Shown here: positions 1 through 8,904 of the stretch, one piece after another
How the letters are laid out: every line of letters begins with the position of its first letter
How positions within the stretch are numbered: position 1 is the stretch's first letter
From: Paenibacillus sp. LHD-38
Lineage (GTDB): Bacteria; Bacillota; Bacilli; Paenibacillales; Paenibacillaceae
DNA length: 64,000 bases
Assembly: GCF_031157315.1 (NCBI RefSeq)
Contig: NZ_JAVIFU010000007.1
Coordinates: forward strand, 1-64,000
Direction of reading: 5' to 3'
Notes under the pieces: generated by a model
What the model was told of the DNA's origin: nothing
The model's input: the letters and a program-made list of their open reading frames with translations, nothing else
Database searches by the model: none
Position numbers and translations under genes: made by a program

Positions 1-187
1 AAATGGACACTAGCTACCTGAGCTAAAGGCCCCTTGAGTTTTTAGCCTTTGTCTACGAGTATTTATTTTCAGATAATTCAGATAAATATCCATGTTAGCG
101 TTTATGCAACGCTACTGATGATTTATAAACACCTTTGACCGTTCAAGAGAAATGGGTCGCTACATGACAAAAATATATACGCTTAGG

Positions 188-211
188 AAGCCGCATATTA
201 GCGGCTTTTTT
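188..211 (+). terminator. Intrinsic terminator
   Basis: The arms AAGCCGC (188-194) and GCGGCTT (201-207) pair perfectly around a 6-nt loop and run into a T tract. It presumably ends a transcript entering from left of the window. Positions 1-187 contain no recognisable gene. Confidence 0.75.
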
Positions 212-293
212 CATTATTTCGATATGTGTTTCTGGACGGCTCATGTGTTTAGGATAACGAACAGGATTCTCCAGAAAAGAAGGTAAACGGAAC

Positions 294-317
294 GCAGCCT
301 ATGCGGCTGCTTTTTTT
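294..317 (+). terminator. Second intrinsic terminator in tandem
   Basis: GCAGCC (294-299) pairs with GGCTGC (305-310), followed by seven T residues. It lies 83 nt after the first terminator, with no gene of note between them, and insulates the GH78 promoter from upstream transcription. Confidence 0.7.
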
Positions 318-365
318 GAATGTAGGGGTGAGTTATACTCCATTCGAATTGAAAGGCGGCCATTT

Positions 366-432
366 TGGTCGGAAAACCATAAATATAAAGTCGTTATACC
401 GAAAGCGGACGGAGGATGGAATTCGGTAAAAT
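366..432 (+). promoter_or_regulatory. Operator/promoter of the GH78 gene (22-bp direct repeat plus -10)
   Basis: Half-sites TGGTCG (366-371) and AAGTCG (388-393) are exactly 22 bp apart. A -10-like TAAAAT (427-432) begins 39 bp after the inner half-site. The same geometry occurs before the genes at 6987 and 13232 and, with 38 bp, before the minus-strand GH51 gene. No good -35 is present, as expected for an activator-dependent promoter. The likely activator is the AraC-type response regulator at 5218-6825; that link is inference. Confidence 0.65.
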
Positions 433-482
433 AAAATCGGGATATTAGACTGATTACGGCAAATGAAAGGGAGAATGTTGAT

Positions 483-3368
483 ATGGCAGAACTGAAGGTA
501 ACTCATCTAACCGCGGAATACCGCCGCCAACTGCTCGGGACGGATGTTACTCATCCGCGCATGAGCTGGCGTATTGAATCCGACCGTCAGGGGACCTCGC
601 AAAAGGCTTATCGAATCCAGACGGCCGGGGAGAACGGGAATTTCGATGAACCGCTGTGGGATTCTGGCCTTTGCGAGTCGGACAAGAACGTTCTGGTTCC
701 GTATGATGGGCCCTCACTTTCATCCTGTACCCGGTATCTGTACCGGGTGAAGGCATGGGACAATTTCGGGCGTGAGTCTGAATGGAGCGAGCCGGCGTGG
801 TGGGAAACGGCGTTCTACGACTCGAAGGAATGGGTGGCGCAGTGGATTACGCCTTCTTCCGAATCGATTGATCCGCAGGCAGAGCCTGCATTCTTGCTTC
901 GTAAGCCGTTCTCACTGAAGGGCACGGATATCGCTTCGGCGCGCATTTATGTAACCGCTGCCGGCGTGTACGAGCTTTACTTAAACGGGGAGAAGGTCGG
1001 AGACGACGAGCTTGCGCCAGGATGGACAAGCTATCGCTCCCGCCAAGCCTATCAGACCTACGATGTGTCGGCGCAGCTTCAGAAGGGTGACAACACGATC
1101 GGAATCATGGTAGCCAACGGCTGGTACAAAGGACGGCTGGGCTGGGAGAACAAGGCCAATCATTACGGCGATCGCCGTGCTGTTCTTGTACAGCTGTATG
1201 TTAGATATAACGACGGAACCGAAGAGGTGATGGGATCCGATCCAACTTGGAAAGCCTCGACGGGAGCGATACGCTTCTCTGAGATTTATGATGGAGAAAC
1301 GTACGACGCCCGCATGGAGCAAAATGGATGGAGCGAGCCGGGATTCGACGATTTGTCTTGGGGCGCTGCCGAACGTCTGGAGCTGCCGCTCACGCATTTG
1401 GTCGCGCAAGAGAATGTTTCGACACGCTTGACGCAAACACTGAAGCCGCTGGCTGTAATCGTTACGCCATCCGGCGATACCCTGCTGGATATGGGACAGA
1501 ACATGGTGGGTCGAATCCGCTTTAACGTCTCGGCGCCGGAGGGTACGGTAATTAAGCTGACCCATGCCGAAGTTTTGGACAAAGAAGGCAACTTCTACAT
1601 GGGCAACATTCGCACCGCCAAACAGTTGGTCACATTCATTGCCAAAGGCGAAGGAACCGAAACCTATGCGCCGCATTTTACATTCCAAGGATTCCGATAT
1701 GTCAAAGTGGAAGGCTACCCGGGTCAAGAGAAGGGATTGCCGCCAGAAGCATTTACCGGCGAAGTGATTCATTCCGATATGGATCAGACGGGAGCATTCG
1801 AATGCTCGGATGAAATGGTGAATCAACTGCAGCGGAACATCGTGTGGGGCCAGCGGGGTAACTTCCTCGACGTTCCAACAGACTGCCCGCAGCGCGACGA
1901 ACGCCTTGGCTGGACAGGTGACGCGCAGGTATTCGCCGGTACGGCTTTGTTCAACTACAACGGCGGACCGTTCTTCACCAAATGGCTGCGTGATCTGAAG
2001 GCAGACCAACTGGCCGACGGCCAGGTTCCATTCGTCGTGCCAAACATTATTCAAGGGTATTCGTCAGCTGCTTGGGGCGACGCCGCGACAGTGATTCCAT
2101 GGGCGATGTACACGAGCCTGGCTGATGAACAAATTCTCGCCGAGCAATACGACAGTATGAAGGGTTGGGTGGATTACATCCGCTCCCAGGGCGACACCGA
2201 GCATATCTGGAACACTGGCTTCCATTTCGGAGATTGGTTGGCCTTGGACGCCAAGGAAGGAAGCTATATGGGCGCCACTCCGAGCCACATGGTAACGGCG
2301 GCATATTTCGCACTTTCCACGCGAATTATACGGGATGCCGCCAAAGTGCTTGGCTTCGAGGAGGACGCCGCTTATTACGGGGCGTTGGCCGAGCGGATCG
2401 CTGCGGCGTACCGCGATGAATTCATCACGCCGAACGGGAGGGTCGCCGCTCGAACGCAAACCGCCCATGTGCTGGCTCTTGTCTTCGATCTTGCTGAGTC
2501 GAAGGACCGCGCAAGAATCGCGCGCGATCTGAACGAAATGATCGTGGAAAACAACTATCACCTGACCACCGGTTTCGTTGGTACGCCTTATCTTTGCTTC
2601 GCGCTCTCGGATAACGGATACCATGAAACGGCGGTTAAGCTTCTTCTACAGAAAACGTATCCTTCCTGGCTCTATTCCGTTTCCAAGGGAGCGACCACGA
2701 TTTGGGAGCACTGGGACGGGATTAAGCCGGACGGCTCGTTCTGGAGCGATGACATGAATTCCTTCAACCACTACGCCTATGGGGCGGTGGGCGAATGGAT
2801 GTACCGCAAAATAGCCGGTCTTTCGCCGGATGCGGAACAGCCGGGCTACAAGAAAGTCCGGATCGAGCCCGACTTCACAGGCGGAAGGCTGAGCCATGCA
2901 CGGGCGTCGTATGAATCGATGTACGGGACTGTGGAAGCCGGATGGACGTTTCATGACGGGCAAATCCGTGTCGAGGCCGTCGTTCCAGCCAACGCAGCCG
3001 CGTCGATCCTGCTGCGCGGAGCGCATGCAGGCGAGGTAAAGGGCAGCATAAAGGACGAAGGAATATTGTCCATCACACAAGAAGCAGAAGGAGTCCGGGT
3101 AGAAACCGGATCGGGCCGTTACGTGTTCACATACGCTAGGACGGATTCTACTTACCGGATTTACACGCCTGACATGCGGCTAAGCGAAGTCGTTCAATGG
3201 GAAACGGCCAAACAAATCCTAGACCGCCATGCGCCGGGTTTTTCCGGTAATTTGAATCATTTTGCCAACCTGCCTCTAGCAGCGGCAGCGAATAGCCCCA
3301 TGGGTACTGCCATATCTAAAGAGCAATATGAGGCCATCAGCCGTGAGCTCTCCCAGATCCGTGAGTAA
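483..3368 (+). CDS. Alpha-L-rhamnosidase, GH78
   Basis: Hydrolyses terminal alpha-L-rhamnose from oligosaccharides or glycosides. The 961 residues follow the GH78 plan: N-terminal beta domains (about 1-430), an (alpha/alpha)6 catalytic barrel (about 435-775) and a C-terminal beta domain. The family motif DCPQRDERLGWTGD is present; E473 fits the general acid and E742 in IWEHWDG the general base of characterised GH78 enzymes. No signal peptide is seen, so it should act in the cytoplasm on imported oligomers. An extra tail of about 90 residues (from about 870) is longer than the usual family end. The start ATG has the ribosome binding site AAAGGGAG upstream. It is followed by the kinase/regulator pair and shares its operator with the importer operon. 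Family assignment is firm; substrate is inferred. Confidence 0.92.
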   Translation: MAELKVTHLTAEYRRQLLGTDVTHPRMSWRIESDRQGTSQKAYRIQTAGENGNFDEPLWDSGLCESDKNVLVPYDGPSLSSCTRYLYRVKAWDNFGRESEWSEPAWWETAFYDSKEWVAQWITPSSESIDPQAEPAFLLRKPFSLKGTDIASARIYVTAAGVYELYLNGEKVGDDELAPGWTSYRSRQAYQTYDVSAQLQKGDNTIGIMVANGWYKGRLGWENKANHYGDRRAVLVQLYVRYNDGTEEVMGSDPTWKASTGAIRFSEIYDGETYDARMEQNGWSEPGFDDLSWGAAERLELPLTHLVAQENVSTRLTQTLKPLAVIVTPSGDTLLDMGQNMVGRIRFNVSAPEGTVIKLTHAEVLDKEGNFYMGNIRTAKQLVTFIAKGEGTETYAPHFTFQGFRYVKVEGYPGQEKGLPPEAFTGEVIHSDMDQTGAFECSDEMVNQLQRNIVWGQRGNFLDVPTDCPQRDERLGWTGDAQVFAGTALFNYNGGPFFTKWLRDLKADQLADGQVPFVVPNIIQGYSSAAWGDAATVIPWAMYTSLADEQILAEQYDSMKGWVDYIRSQGDTEHIWNTGFHFGDWLALDAKEGSYMGATPSHMVTAAYFALSTRIIRDAAKVLGFEEDAAYYGALAERIAAAYRDEFITPNGRVAARTQTAHVLALVFDLAESKDRARIARDLNEMIVENNYHLTTGFVGTPYLCFALSDNGYHETAVKLLLQKTYPSWLYSVSKGATTIWEHWDGIKPDGSFWSDDMNSFNHYAYGAVGEWMYRKIAGLSPDAEQPGYKKVRIEPDFTGGRLSHARASYESMYGTVEAGWTFHDGQIRVEAVVPANAAASILLRGAHAGEVKGSIKDEGILSITQEAEGVRVETGSGRYVFTYARTDSTYRIYTPDMRLSEVVQWETAKQILDRHAPGFSGNLNHFANLPLAAAANSPMGTAISKEQYEAISRELSQIRE

Positions 3369-3421
3369 AGGCGGAGACGTCTCCCATCCTTTGGCTTGTA
3401 TCGCGAATGAAAAAGAAAAGA

Positions 3422-3427
3422 TATAAT
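3422..3427 (+). promoter_or_regulatory. Candidate -10 box for the kinase/regulator pair
   Basis: A perfect TATAAT lies 40 nt before the preferred TTG start at 3467. The best -35 match, TTGTAT at 3396, has a long 20-nt spacer, so strength is uncertain. There is no GTCG repeat here, which would make expression of the sensor pair independent of the locus operator. It also argues that the in-frame ATG at 3407 is upstream of the transcript start. Confidence 0.35.
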
Positions 3428-3466
3428 ACAAGGAAAGTCAACCGTAATAAAGGAGGAACGGCGGCA

Positions 3467-5206
3467 TTGCTCAGGATCAAACCAGTAGTCAACTCACTCC
3501 GCTTCAAATTTTTTGCCGCCGTTCTCGTTATTTTCATTCCTCTGGTTACCGTTCTTATCGTCAATAATTACTATTCCGTCGACGTAGTCCGAAACCAGGT
3601 GGCGCAATCTAACAAAAATATGTTGAGTCTGTATAAGGACCAGATCGACCGCAATCTCGAAGAAGTGGACAAATACCTGGCTAATACGTTGGAGAGCGAT
3701 TTGAACGTGCTTGATCTCGAATTTCCCAAAGAGATGGACGAGGATCGCTATAACATCGCAAAAATTACCCTATTTAATATGATTCGTGAAGATCTCGGCT
3801 ACTATCCAATTCTGGATTCATTTTTCGTCTATTCCGAGATCAACCGCGACCTGATCGTGATTCAAAACTCGTTAGATACTTTTGAAGCACGCGAGTCGGC
3901 GCGGAACGAAATGCTGGAAATGATTAAACTTAACGCCAATTCAATCGATTACGCACGCTGGCATCTCTGGGAAGGCAAGAACGATTATTACTTGTTCCAT
4001 CTATTGAAGTCCGGCAATGTGTATATGGGGGCATGGATGAGCAGCGATAAATTGATGGTGCCGCTCAATCTGATTGATCTGGGCAAATCCGGGGTTGCGC
4101 TTATTACGACGGACAACGACGAGCCTATCAGCCATAAGAACCTAATTCAGGATAAGGAAATCGACTTGGAATTCCCAGAAGAATCCTATACCATCACAGG
4201 GGAAGGCAAGGATCAGTATCTCGTGATGGGTGAGCCTTCCACGCAGGGCAAATTTAATTTAGTGGTTGCAGTGCCCGACAGCACGATTCTTCAGAAGCTT
4301 CCCTATCTGCAGCGGATCTCATCTTTCATCTCGCTGGCAGCCGTCCTATTTCTCTTTCTCTTCATCTTTATGATGAGAAGAGTATTCCTGAATCCGGTCA
4401 AGCGGATCGTCATTGCTATGCGGAAGCTTCGGGACGGCAACTGGGATTCCAGGATGGAGCAGGTGCCGACCTCAACGGAGTTCGAAATTGTAAACGAAAC
4501 GTTCAACCGCATGATCACCGAGATTCACGATCTTAAAATTAACGTGTATGAGGAAAAATTAAACCATCAACGAGCGGAGCTGCGCCATCTGCAGCTTCAG
4601 ATTAATCCTCACTTTTTTTTGAATTCGCTCAATATCATTTATAATCTGGCGACAGTAAGGGATTTTGCACTGATCCAGGAAATGACCAAATGTCTGGTGT
4701 CCTACTTCCGGTTCATGTTCCGAAGCAATTCCTATTTTGTGGCGCTTAGGGACGAGCTTGCCCACACGGCAAACTATCTGAGGATCCAGCAGCTTCGATT
4801 CCCGGATATCTTCCAATACCATGTCGAGATGCCCGATCATCTGCTCGATACGGATGTTCCGCCTTTGATCGTTCAGACCATGGTGGAGAACACAATCAAA
4901 TACGCGGTCAACATGGAGGAGCTGATCCTTATATCGGTTGAAGTCTGCATAGAAGAGACCGGGGGAGATTCGCGCCTTGTCATTCACATTAAGGACACGG
5001 GTCCCGGGTTTCCGAAGGAGGTACTCCAGCGGCTTGCGTATGAGGGAGAACCAGTCAACGAGACAGGGGAACAGATCGGGATTTGGAACGCTAGGCGCAG
5101 GCTTCGCTTGCTGTATGAAGACCAGGCGGATATTGGTTTCTATAACGAGAACGAATCGGGAGCCGTTGTGCGGATTTCCATTCCCATAAAGACAAAAGAT
5201 CCTTGA
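3467..5206 (+). CDS. Sensor histidine kinase, YesM family
   Basis: Membrane sensor that should phosphorylate the response regulator encoded 11 nt downstream. I place the start at TTG 3467 because AAAGGAGGAA (3449-3458) sits in front of it; the longer reading from ATG 3407 has no ribosome binding site and would begin upstream of a TATAAT box. The 579-residue product has a transmembrane helix near residues 10-32, a large extracellular sensor region, a second helix near 285-305, a HAMP segment, a His_kinase region with QINPHF (H382 as phospho-acceptor) and a HATPase domain with VENTIKYAV and DTGPGF. In known Paenibacillus and Bacillus loci this family senses extracellular sugars or their binding proteins. 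The ligand here is unknown; pectic oligosaccharides are inferred from context. Confidence 0.88.
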   Translation: MLRIKPVVNSLRFKFFAAVLVIFIPLVTVLIVNNYYSVDVVRNQVAQSNKNMLSLYKDQIDRNLEEVDKYLANTLESDLNVLDLEFPKEMDEDRYNIAKITLFNMIREDLGYYPILDSFFVYSEINRDLIVIQNSLDTFEARESARNEMLEMIKLNANSIDYARWHLWEGKNDYYLFHLLKSGNVYMGAWMSSDKLMVPLNLIDLGKSGVALITTDNDEPISHKNLIQDKEIDLEFPEESYTITGEGKDQYLVMGEPSTQGKFNLVVAVPDSTILQKLPYLQRISSFISLAAVLFLFLFIFMMRRVFLNPVKRIVIAMRKLRDGNWDSRMEQVPTSTEFEIVNETFNRMITEIHDLKINVYEEKLNHQRAELRHLQLQINPHFFLNSLNIIYNLATVRDFALIQEMTKCLVSYFRFMFRSNSYFVALRDELAHTANYLRIQQLRFPDIFQYHVEMPDHLLDTDVPPLIVQTMVENTIKYAVNMEELILISVEVCIEETGGDSRLVIHIKDTGPGFPKEVLQRLAYEGEPVNETGEQIGIWNARRRLRLLYEDQADIGFYNENESGAVVRISIPIKTKDP

Positions 5207-5217
5207 GGTGATGATTC

Positions 5218-6825
5218 ATGTATCATGCGTTGCTTGTTGACGATGAAGTCCACGCGGTGAGAGGACTGCAGGCAGGCGTTCATTGGGACCGCCTGAATGT
5301 AGGATCTGTGTATACGGCGCATAGTTTGAAGCAGGCACAGGAAGTTTTCCGTTCCCAGTCCGTGCATTTGATGGTTTGTGATATCGAAATGCCTCAAGGG
5401 TCTGGATTGGAGTTGGCCGCTTGGGTCAAGGAGCATTATCCCGATACCGAGACCATTTTCCTGACTTGCCATTCGGATTTTCAATTCGCCAAACAAGCCA
5501 TTCAACTCGACAGCTTCGATTACTTACTGAAGCCCGTTGATTATTCGGAGCTTGAATCGGTGATCGGCAAGGCGTTCGACAAGATGGCCAAAGCCAGGGA
5601 GCTGCGTTCCTTCGAGGAAACCCATCATCATTACAGGCAGCTATGGGAATCGCATCAGCCGGTCGTGGCAGAGCTTTTCTGGCAAGACCTGATTCAGCGG
5701 AAAATCCCTTCAAATCCGGAAGCGCTCTGCGGGCACTTGCGGAAAGCTGGACTCGCGTATTCCGAAAACATCCGTTTTCTGACCGTCTACACCCGCGTCC
5801 AGCGCTGGCACAAAGAGCTGTCCGAACGGGATCAGCGAATCATGGAATATGCCCTTCGCAACGTGCTGCAGGAAGCCATGGAAACAACACCCGGCGCGGC
5901 GGTCATTCCGGCAGCTAACGGTTCTTTTCTGACCGTGATTCCTTTGGAATTGCCTGTGAACGAGGCGGAAACACGTGAGCATTGCGATGCGTTCATCCGC
6001 AATTGCAATCAGTATTTGTATTGCGATATCAGCTGTTACGTCGGCGATCGCGTGCCGCTTTACGAATTGGTCGGCATGCTGCGCTCCCTTCAACAGCTTG
6101 ACGAGAATAACGTGACCCAGATCAACCGGACGTTCATCCTTAGTGAGTCCAAGAAAAAAGGGTCAAGGCTGGATCCGGCACCTCTCGCCGGATGGGCGGA
6201 ATGGATGAAGCAGGGTGCACGGGATAAGCTGTCGGAACAGGTGTCGAAGTATTTGGAGTCATGGAAAGCTTTCGACGGCTCTGTCGATGCGCAAGCCCTG
6301 CATGCCTTCTACCAGGACTTCCTCCAGATGATATTTTTCGTCCTTCAGTCGAAAGGTCTGCAGGCTAATCAGGTATTCGCGCAAAATCTGCTGACGGACA
6401 AGCCGGAATCCGTGCTTCGCTCGCTGGCATCCCTGCAGGAGTGGGTAAGGTATGTCATCGAAGTCGCGATGAACCACATTCATGCCATAGAAGAAAACTT
6501 ATCCGTCGTGGACAAAGCTAAACGTTTTATTGCGGACCAGATCGGACAGCAGGACTTATCTCGGGAAGACATCGCTAGACATGTTTATCTCAATCCGGAC
6601 TACTTGTCGCGAATCTTCAAGAAAGAGACGGGAATGTCGCTTTCGGACTTCCTTCAGCAAAGCAGGATCGAATATGCGAAGGAGCTGCTCGCCAATACCG
6701 GTCAATCGGTCAGCGACATAGCGGTCGCTTCCGGGTACTCGAATTTGTCCTACTTCTCGACGATCTTCAAGAAAGCAACAGGAGTGAACCCGGTGGATTA
6801 TCGCAAGCGGACGCAGCAAAATTAA
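5218..6825 (+). CDS. Response regulator with AraC-type DNA-binding domain, YesN family
   Basis: Cytoplasmic transcription activator paired with the kinase just upstream. The receiver domain (1-120) has the acidic pair D8/D9, phospho-acceptor D55 and K105. A long middle linker follows, then two helix-turn-helix motifs of the AraC family near 430-535 (DIARHVYLNPDYLSRIFKKE and SVSDIAVASGYSNLSYFSTI). The ribosome binding site GAGGTGAT overlaps the stop of the kinase gene, so the two are co-translated. It is the best candidate for the protein that binds the 22-bp direct repeats found at four promoters in 366-13160, because two-HTH AraC proteins commonly contact half-sites about two helical turns apart. 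The assignment of the target sites is inference. Confidence 0.9.
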   Translation: MYHALLVDDEVHAVRGLQAGVHWDRLNVGSVYTAHSLKQAQEVFRSQSVHLMVCDIEMPQGSGLELAAWVKEHYPDTETIFLTCHSDFQFAKQAIQLDSFDYLLKPVDYSELESVIGKAFDKMAKARELRSFEETHHHYRQLWESHQPVVAELFWQDLIQRKIPSNPEALCGHLRKAGLAYSENIRFLTVYTRVQRWHKELSERDQRIMEYALRNVLQEAMETTPGAAVIPAANGSFLTVIPLELPVNEAETREHCDAFIRNCNQYLYCDISCYVGDRVPLYELVGMLRSLQQLDENNVTQINRTFILSESKKKGSRLDPAPLAGWAEWMKQGARDKLSEQVSKYLESWKAFDGSVDAQALHAFYQDFLQMIFFVLQSKGLQANQVFAQNLLTDKPESVLRSLASLQEWVRYVIEVAMNHIHAIEENLSVVDKAKRFIADQIGQQDLSREDIARHVYLNPDYLSRIFKKETGMSLSDFLQQSRIEYAKELLANTGQSVSDIAVASGYSNLSYFSTIFKKATGVNPVDYRKRTQQN

Positions 6826-6831
6826 GCTTTG

Positions 6832-6864
6832 AGCCGATTCCGTACCAGCGGAATCGGCTTTTAT
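6832..6864 (+). terminator. Intrinsic terminator after the two-component pair
   Basis: A perfect 11-bp stem (AGCCGATTCCG, 6832-6842, with its complement at 6849-6859) closes a 6-nt loop and is followed by TTTTATCTTTT. It separates the regulator gene from the importer operon. Confidence 0.88.
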
Positions 6865-6882
6865 CTTTTATGGACCCGGAGA

Positions 6883-6949
6883 TGGTCGGAATTTTGAAAG
6901 TGGGAAGTCGTTTTTTTGGTAAGCGGCACGATGTCCTGTCCCTTAGAAT
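6883..6949 (+). promoter_or_regulatory. Operator/promoter of the importer operon
   Basis: Half-sites TGGTCG (6883) and AAGTCG (6905) are 22 bp apart; the -10 TAGAAT (6944-6949) begins 39 bp after the inner half-site. Conservation with the site before 13232 extends beyond the half-sites: GAAAGNGGNAAGTCGTNTT, then TTGGT, then the TTAGAATGAGAAT block at identical spacing. The start codon follows 38 nt after the -10. Confidence 0.75.
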
Positions 6950-6986
6950 GAGAATATAACAACAGCAAGAAAGAAGGGGACAGCAG

Positions 6987-7919
6987 ATGGTACAAACAGG
7001 ATGGACTCCGTTTTTCAAGAAGCTCAAGCGTTACCGGGCATTATTTTTGATGATGGTTCCAGGGATCGCTTACCTCATTATCAACAATTACCTGCCAATG
7101 TTCGGAGTCGTCATCGCCTTTAAGGACATCAACTATGCCAAGGGCATACTCGGCAGCGATTGGGTGGGGTTCAAAAACTTCGAGTATCTGTTCAAGACGG
7201 CAGATGCTTTCATCATCACCCGCAACACCATTCTTTATAACGTATCATTCATTATTCTTAATACGGTAATGGCCATCGCGGTTGCGATTCTGCTCAATGA
7301 GGTAAGAAGCAAGCTCTCGGCCCGTTTCTATCAAAGCGTCATTCTTCTTCCATTTCTGATTTCTATGGTTATCGTAGGTTATCTAGTACTCTCAATGCTA
7401 AGCGCTGAGAGCGGTTACCTGAACCTGAATCTGCTTCCGATGTTCGGAATCGAGCCGATATCCTGGTACTTCGAACCGAAATACTGGCCTTACATCCTAA
7501 CCATCGTTCAGGTCTGGAAGTCTACCGGATACCTGTGCGTCATCTTCCTGGCAGCGATCATCGGCATCGACCACGAGTATTACGAAGCGGCGACGATCGA
7601 CGGAGCGACGAAATGGCAGCAGATCCGCACCATTACGGTACCGCTCATTGCGCCTACCATTACGATCATGACGCTGCTGGCGATTGGGCGCATTTTCTAC
7701 TCAGATTTCGGCTTGTTCTACCAAGTGCCGCTCAACTCCGGTCCGCTGCAGCCGGTTACGGACGTTATCGACACTTACGTTTACCGCGGCCTCATGACGC
7801 TCGGGGATATCGGAATGTCATCCGCAGCCGGTCTGTACCAATCCTTGGTCGGATTTATCCTGGTCCTGCTGTCCAACTACATCGTCAGCCGACACAACAA
7901 AGAAAACGCCTTGTTCTAA
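6987..7919 (+). CDS. ABC sugar transporter permease, LplB type
   Basis: First membrane subunit of an oligosaccharide importer of the CUT1 class. The 310 residues contain about six hydrophobic segments. The EAA loop that docks the ATPase is clear (YYEAATIDGATKWQQI, near residue 197). The opening YRALFLMMVPGIAYLIINNY and NYLPMFGVVIAFKD are typical of LplB-like subunits. The start has AAGAAGGGGA upstream. It forms an operon with the second permease 15 nt downstream and the binding lipoprotein. No ATP-binding subunit is encoded nearby, as usual for Paenibacillus, where one MsmX-like ATPase serves many importers. Confidence 0.9.
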   Translation: MVQTGWTPFFKKLKRYRALFLMMVPGIAYLIINNYLPMFGVVIAFKDINYAKGILGSDWVGFKNFEYLFKTADAFIITRNTILYNVSFIILNTVMAIAVAILLNEVRSKLSARFYQSVILLPFLISMVIVGYLVLSMLSAESGYLNLNLLPMFGIEPISWYFEPKYWPYILTIVQVWKSTGYLCVIFLAAIIGIDHEYYEAATIDGATKWQQIRTITVPLIAPTITIMTLLAIGRIFYSDFGLFYQVPLNSGPLQPVTDVIDTYVYRGLMTLGDIGMSSAAGLYQSLVGFILVLLSNYIVSRHNKENALF

Positions 7920-7934
7920 GCGGAAAGAGGGAAA

Positions 7935-8819
7935 ATGACTATGAAAACCAACGATATGAACCAGACCGTCGTCCATGCGATATTCATCATTCTTGTAGTG
8001 CTGTGCCTGTTTCCATTCGTACTTCTTATCATGTCCTCGTTCACGGAGGAAAGCGCGATCGTAAGTAACGGATATTCGTTCTGGCCAAGCGAGTTCAGCC
8101 TGGATGCTTATTCGTACCTCTGGATACAGAAGGCGGCAATGTTCAACTCCTACGGGATCACTATCCTGATCACGATCATCGGCACTTTCGTAGGACTGCT
8201 GATCAGCGCCTTGCTTGCTTATCCGTTATCCCGGCGGGATTTGCCGATGCGCAGCATCCTAAGCTTTCTGGTGTTCTTCACGCTCCTGTTCAACGGAGGC
8301 CTTGTGCCGACGTACCTGATTTATACCGAAGTTTTCCACATGAAGAATACGCTGATGGCCCTGATTATTCCCGGACTGCTCACCAATGGTTTCTTCATTC
8401 TGCTGATTCGGACTTTTTTCGCCAATTCGATTCCGGTCCAGATTATCGAGTCGGCTTATATCGACGGAGCTACGGAGTTCAAGATTTTCTACCGGATGGT
8501 GCTGCCGCTGTCGCTGCCGATACTAGCGACGATCGGCCTCATGCTGACGATCAACTACTGGAACGACTGGTTCAACGGCCTCATCTATATCACGGAGCCA
8601 AAACTGTTCAGTATCCAGAACCTGCTCAACCGGATGCTGGTTAACATCCAATTCCTCCAGCAGAACAATCTGGGCGGACAACAGATGGCGGCCAACCCGC
8701 CGATGAACTCCGTGCGGATGGCAATGGCCGTTATCGGAATCCTGCCGCTGATCCTAATTTATCCGTTCTTCCAGAAATATTTCGTCAAAGGCCTCACCAT
8801 CGGGGCGGTCAAGGGTTAA
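7935..8819 (+). CDS. ABC sugar transporter permease, YtcP type
   Basis: Second membrane subunit of the same importer. About six transmembrane segments are visible, with the EAA loop ESAYIDGATEFKIFYR in the second half. The C-terminus YPFFQKYFVKGLTIGAVKG is the hallmark ending of this subfamily. The reading can begin at ATG 7935 or at ATG 7941; the AGAGGGA ribosome binding site is better spaced for 7941. It should pair with the 310-residue permease to form the channel for an oligosaccharide delivered by the lipoprotein encoded next. Confidence 0.9.
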   Translation: MTMKTNDMNQTVVHAIFIILVVLCLFPFVLLIMSSFTEESAIVSNGYSFWPSEFSLDAYSYLWIQKAAMFNSYGITILITIIGTFVGLLISALLAYPLSRRDLPMRSILSFLVFFTLLFNGGLVPTYLIYTEVFHMKNTLMALIIPGLLTNGFFILLIRTFFANSIPVQIIESAYIDGATEFKIFYRMVLPLSLPILATIGLMLTINYWNDWFNGLIYITEPKLFSIQNLLNRMLVNIQFLQQNNLGGQQMAANPPMNSVRMAMAVIGILPLILIYPFFQKYFVKGLTIGAVKG

Positions 8820-8862
8820 TACCAGGATAAGCCAGTTCCGGGCCTTTGCGCCCGGTTGGTAT
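8819..8862 (+). other. Intercistronic RNA hairpin between permease and binding-protein genes
   Basis: ATACCA (8819-8824) can pair with TGGTAT (8857-8862), enclosing CCGGGC (8838-8843) paired with GCCCGG (8850-8855). There is no T tract, so it is unlikely to terminate. Such hairpins commonly stabilise the downstream message and allow the lipoprotein to be made in excess over the permeases; that role here is inferred. Confidence 0.5.
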
Positions 8863-8904
8863 AGATTACAGCTGCAGTGCCAACATAATCTAGGGGGAAA
8901 ATAC

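Noticed and set aside
981..2054. Long minus-strand open frame (357 codons) inside the GH78 gene
   Set aside because: It is the antisense of a clear GH78 coding sequence, has no family resemblance and arises from codon bias on the other strand.
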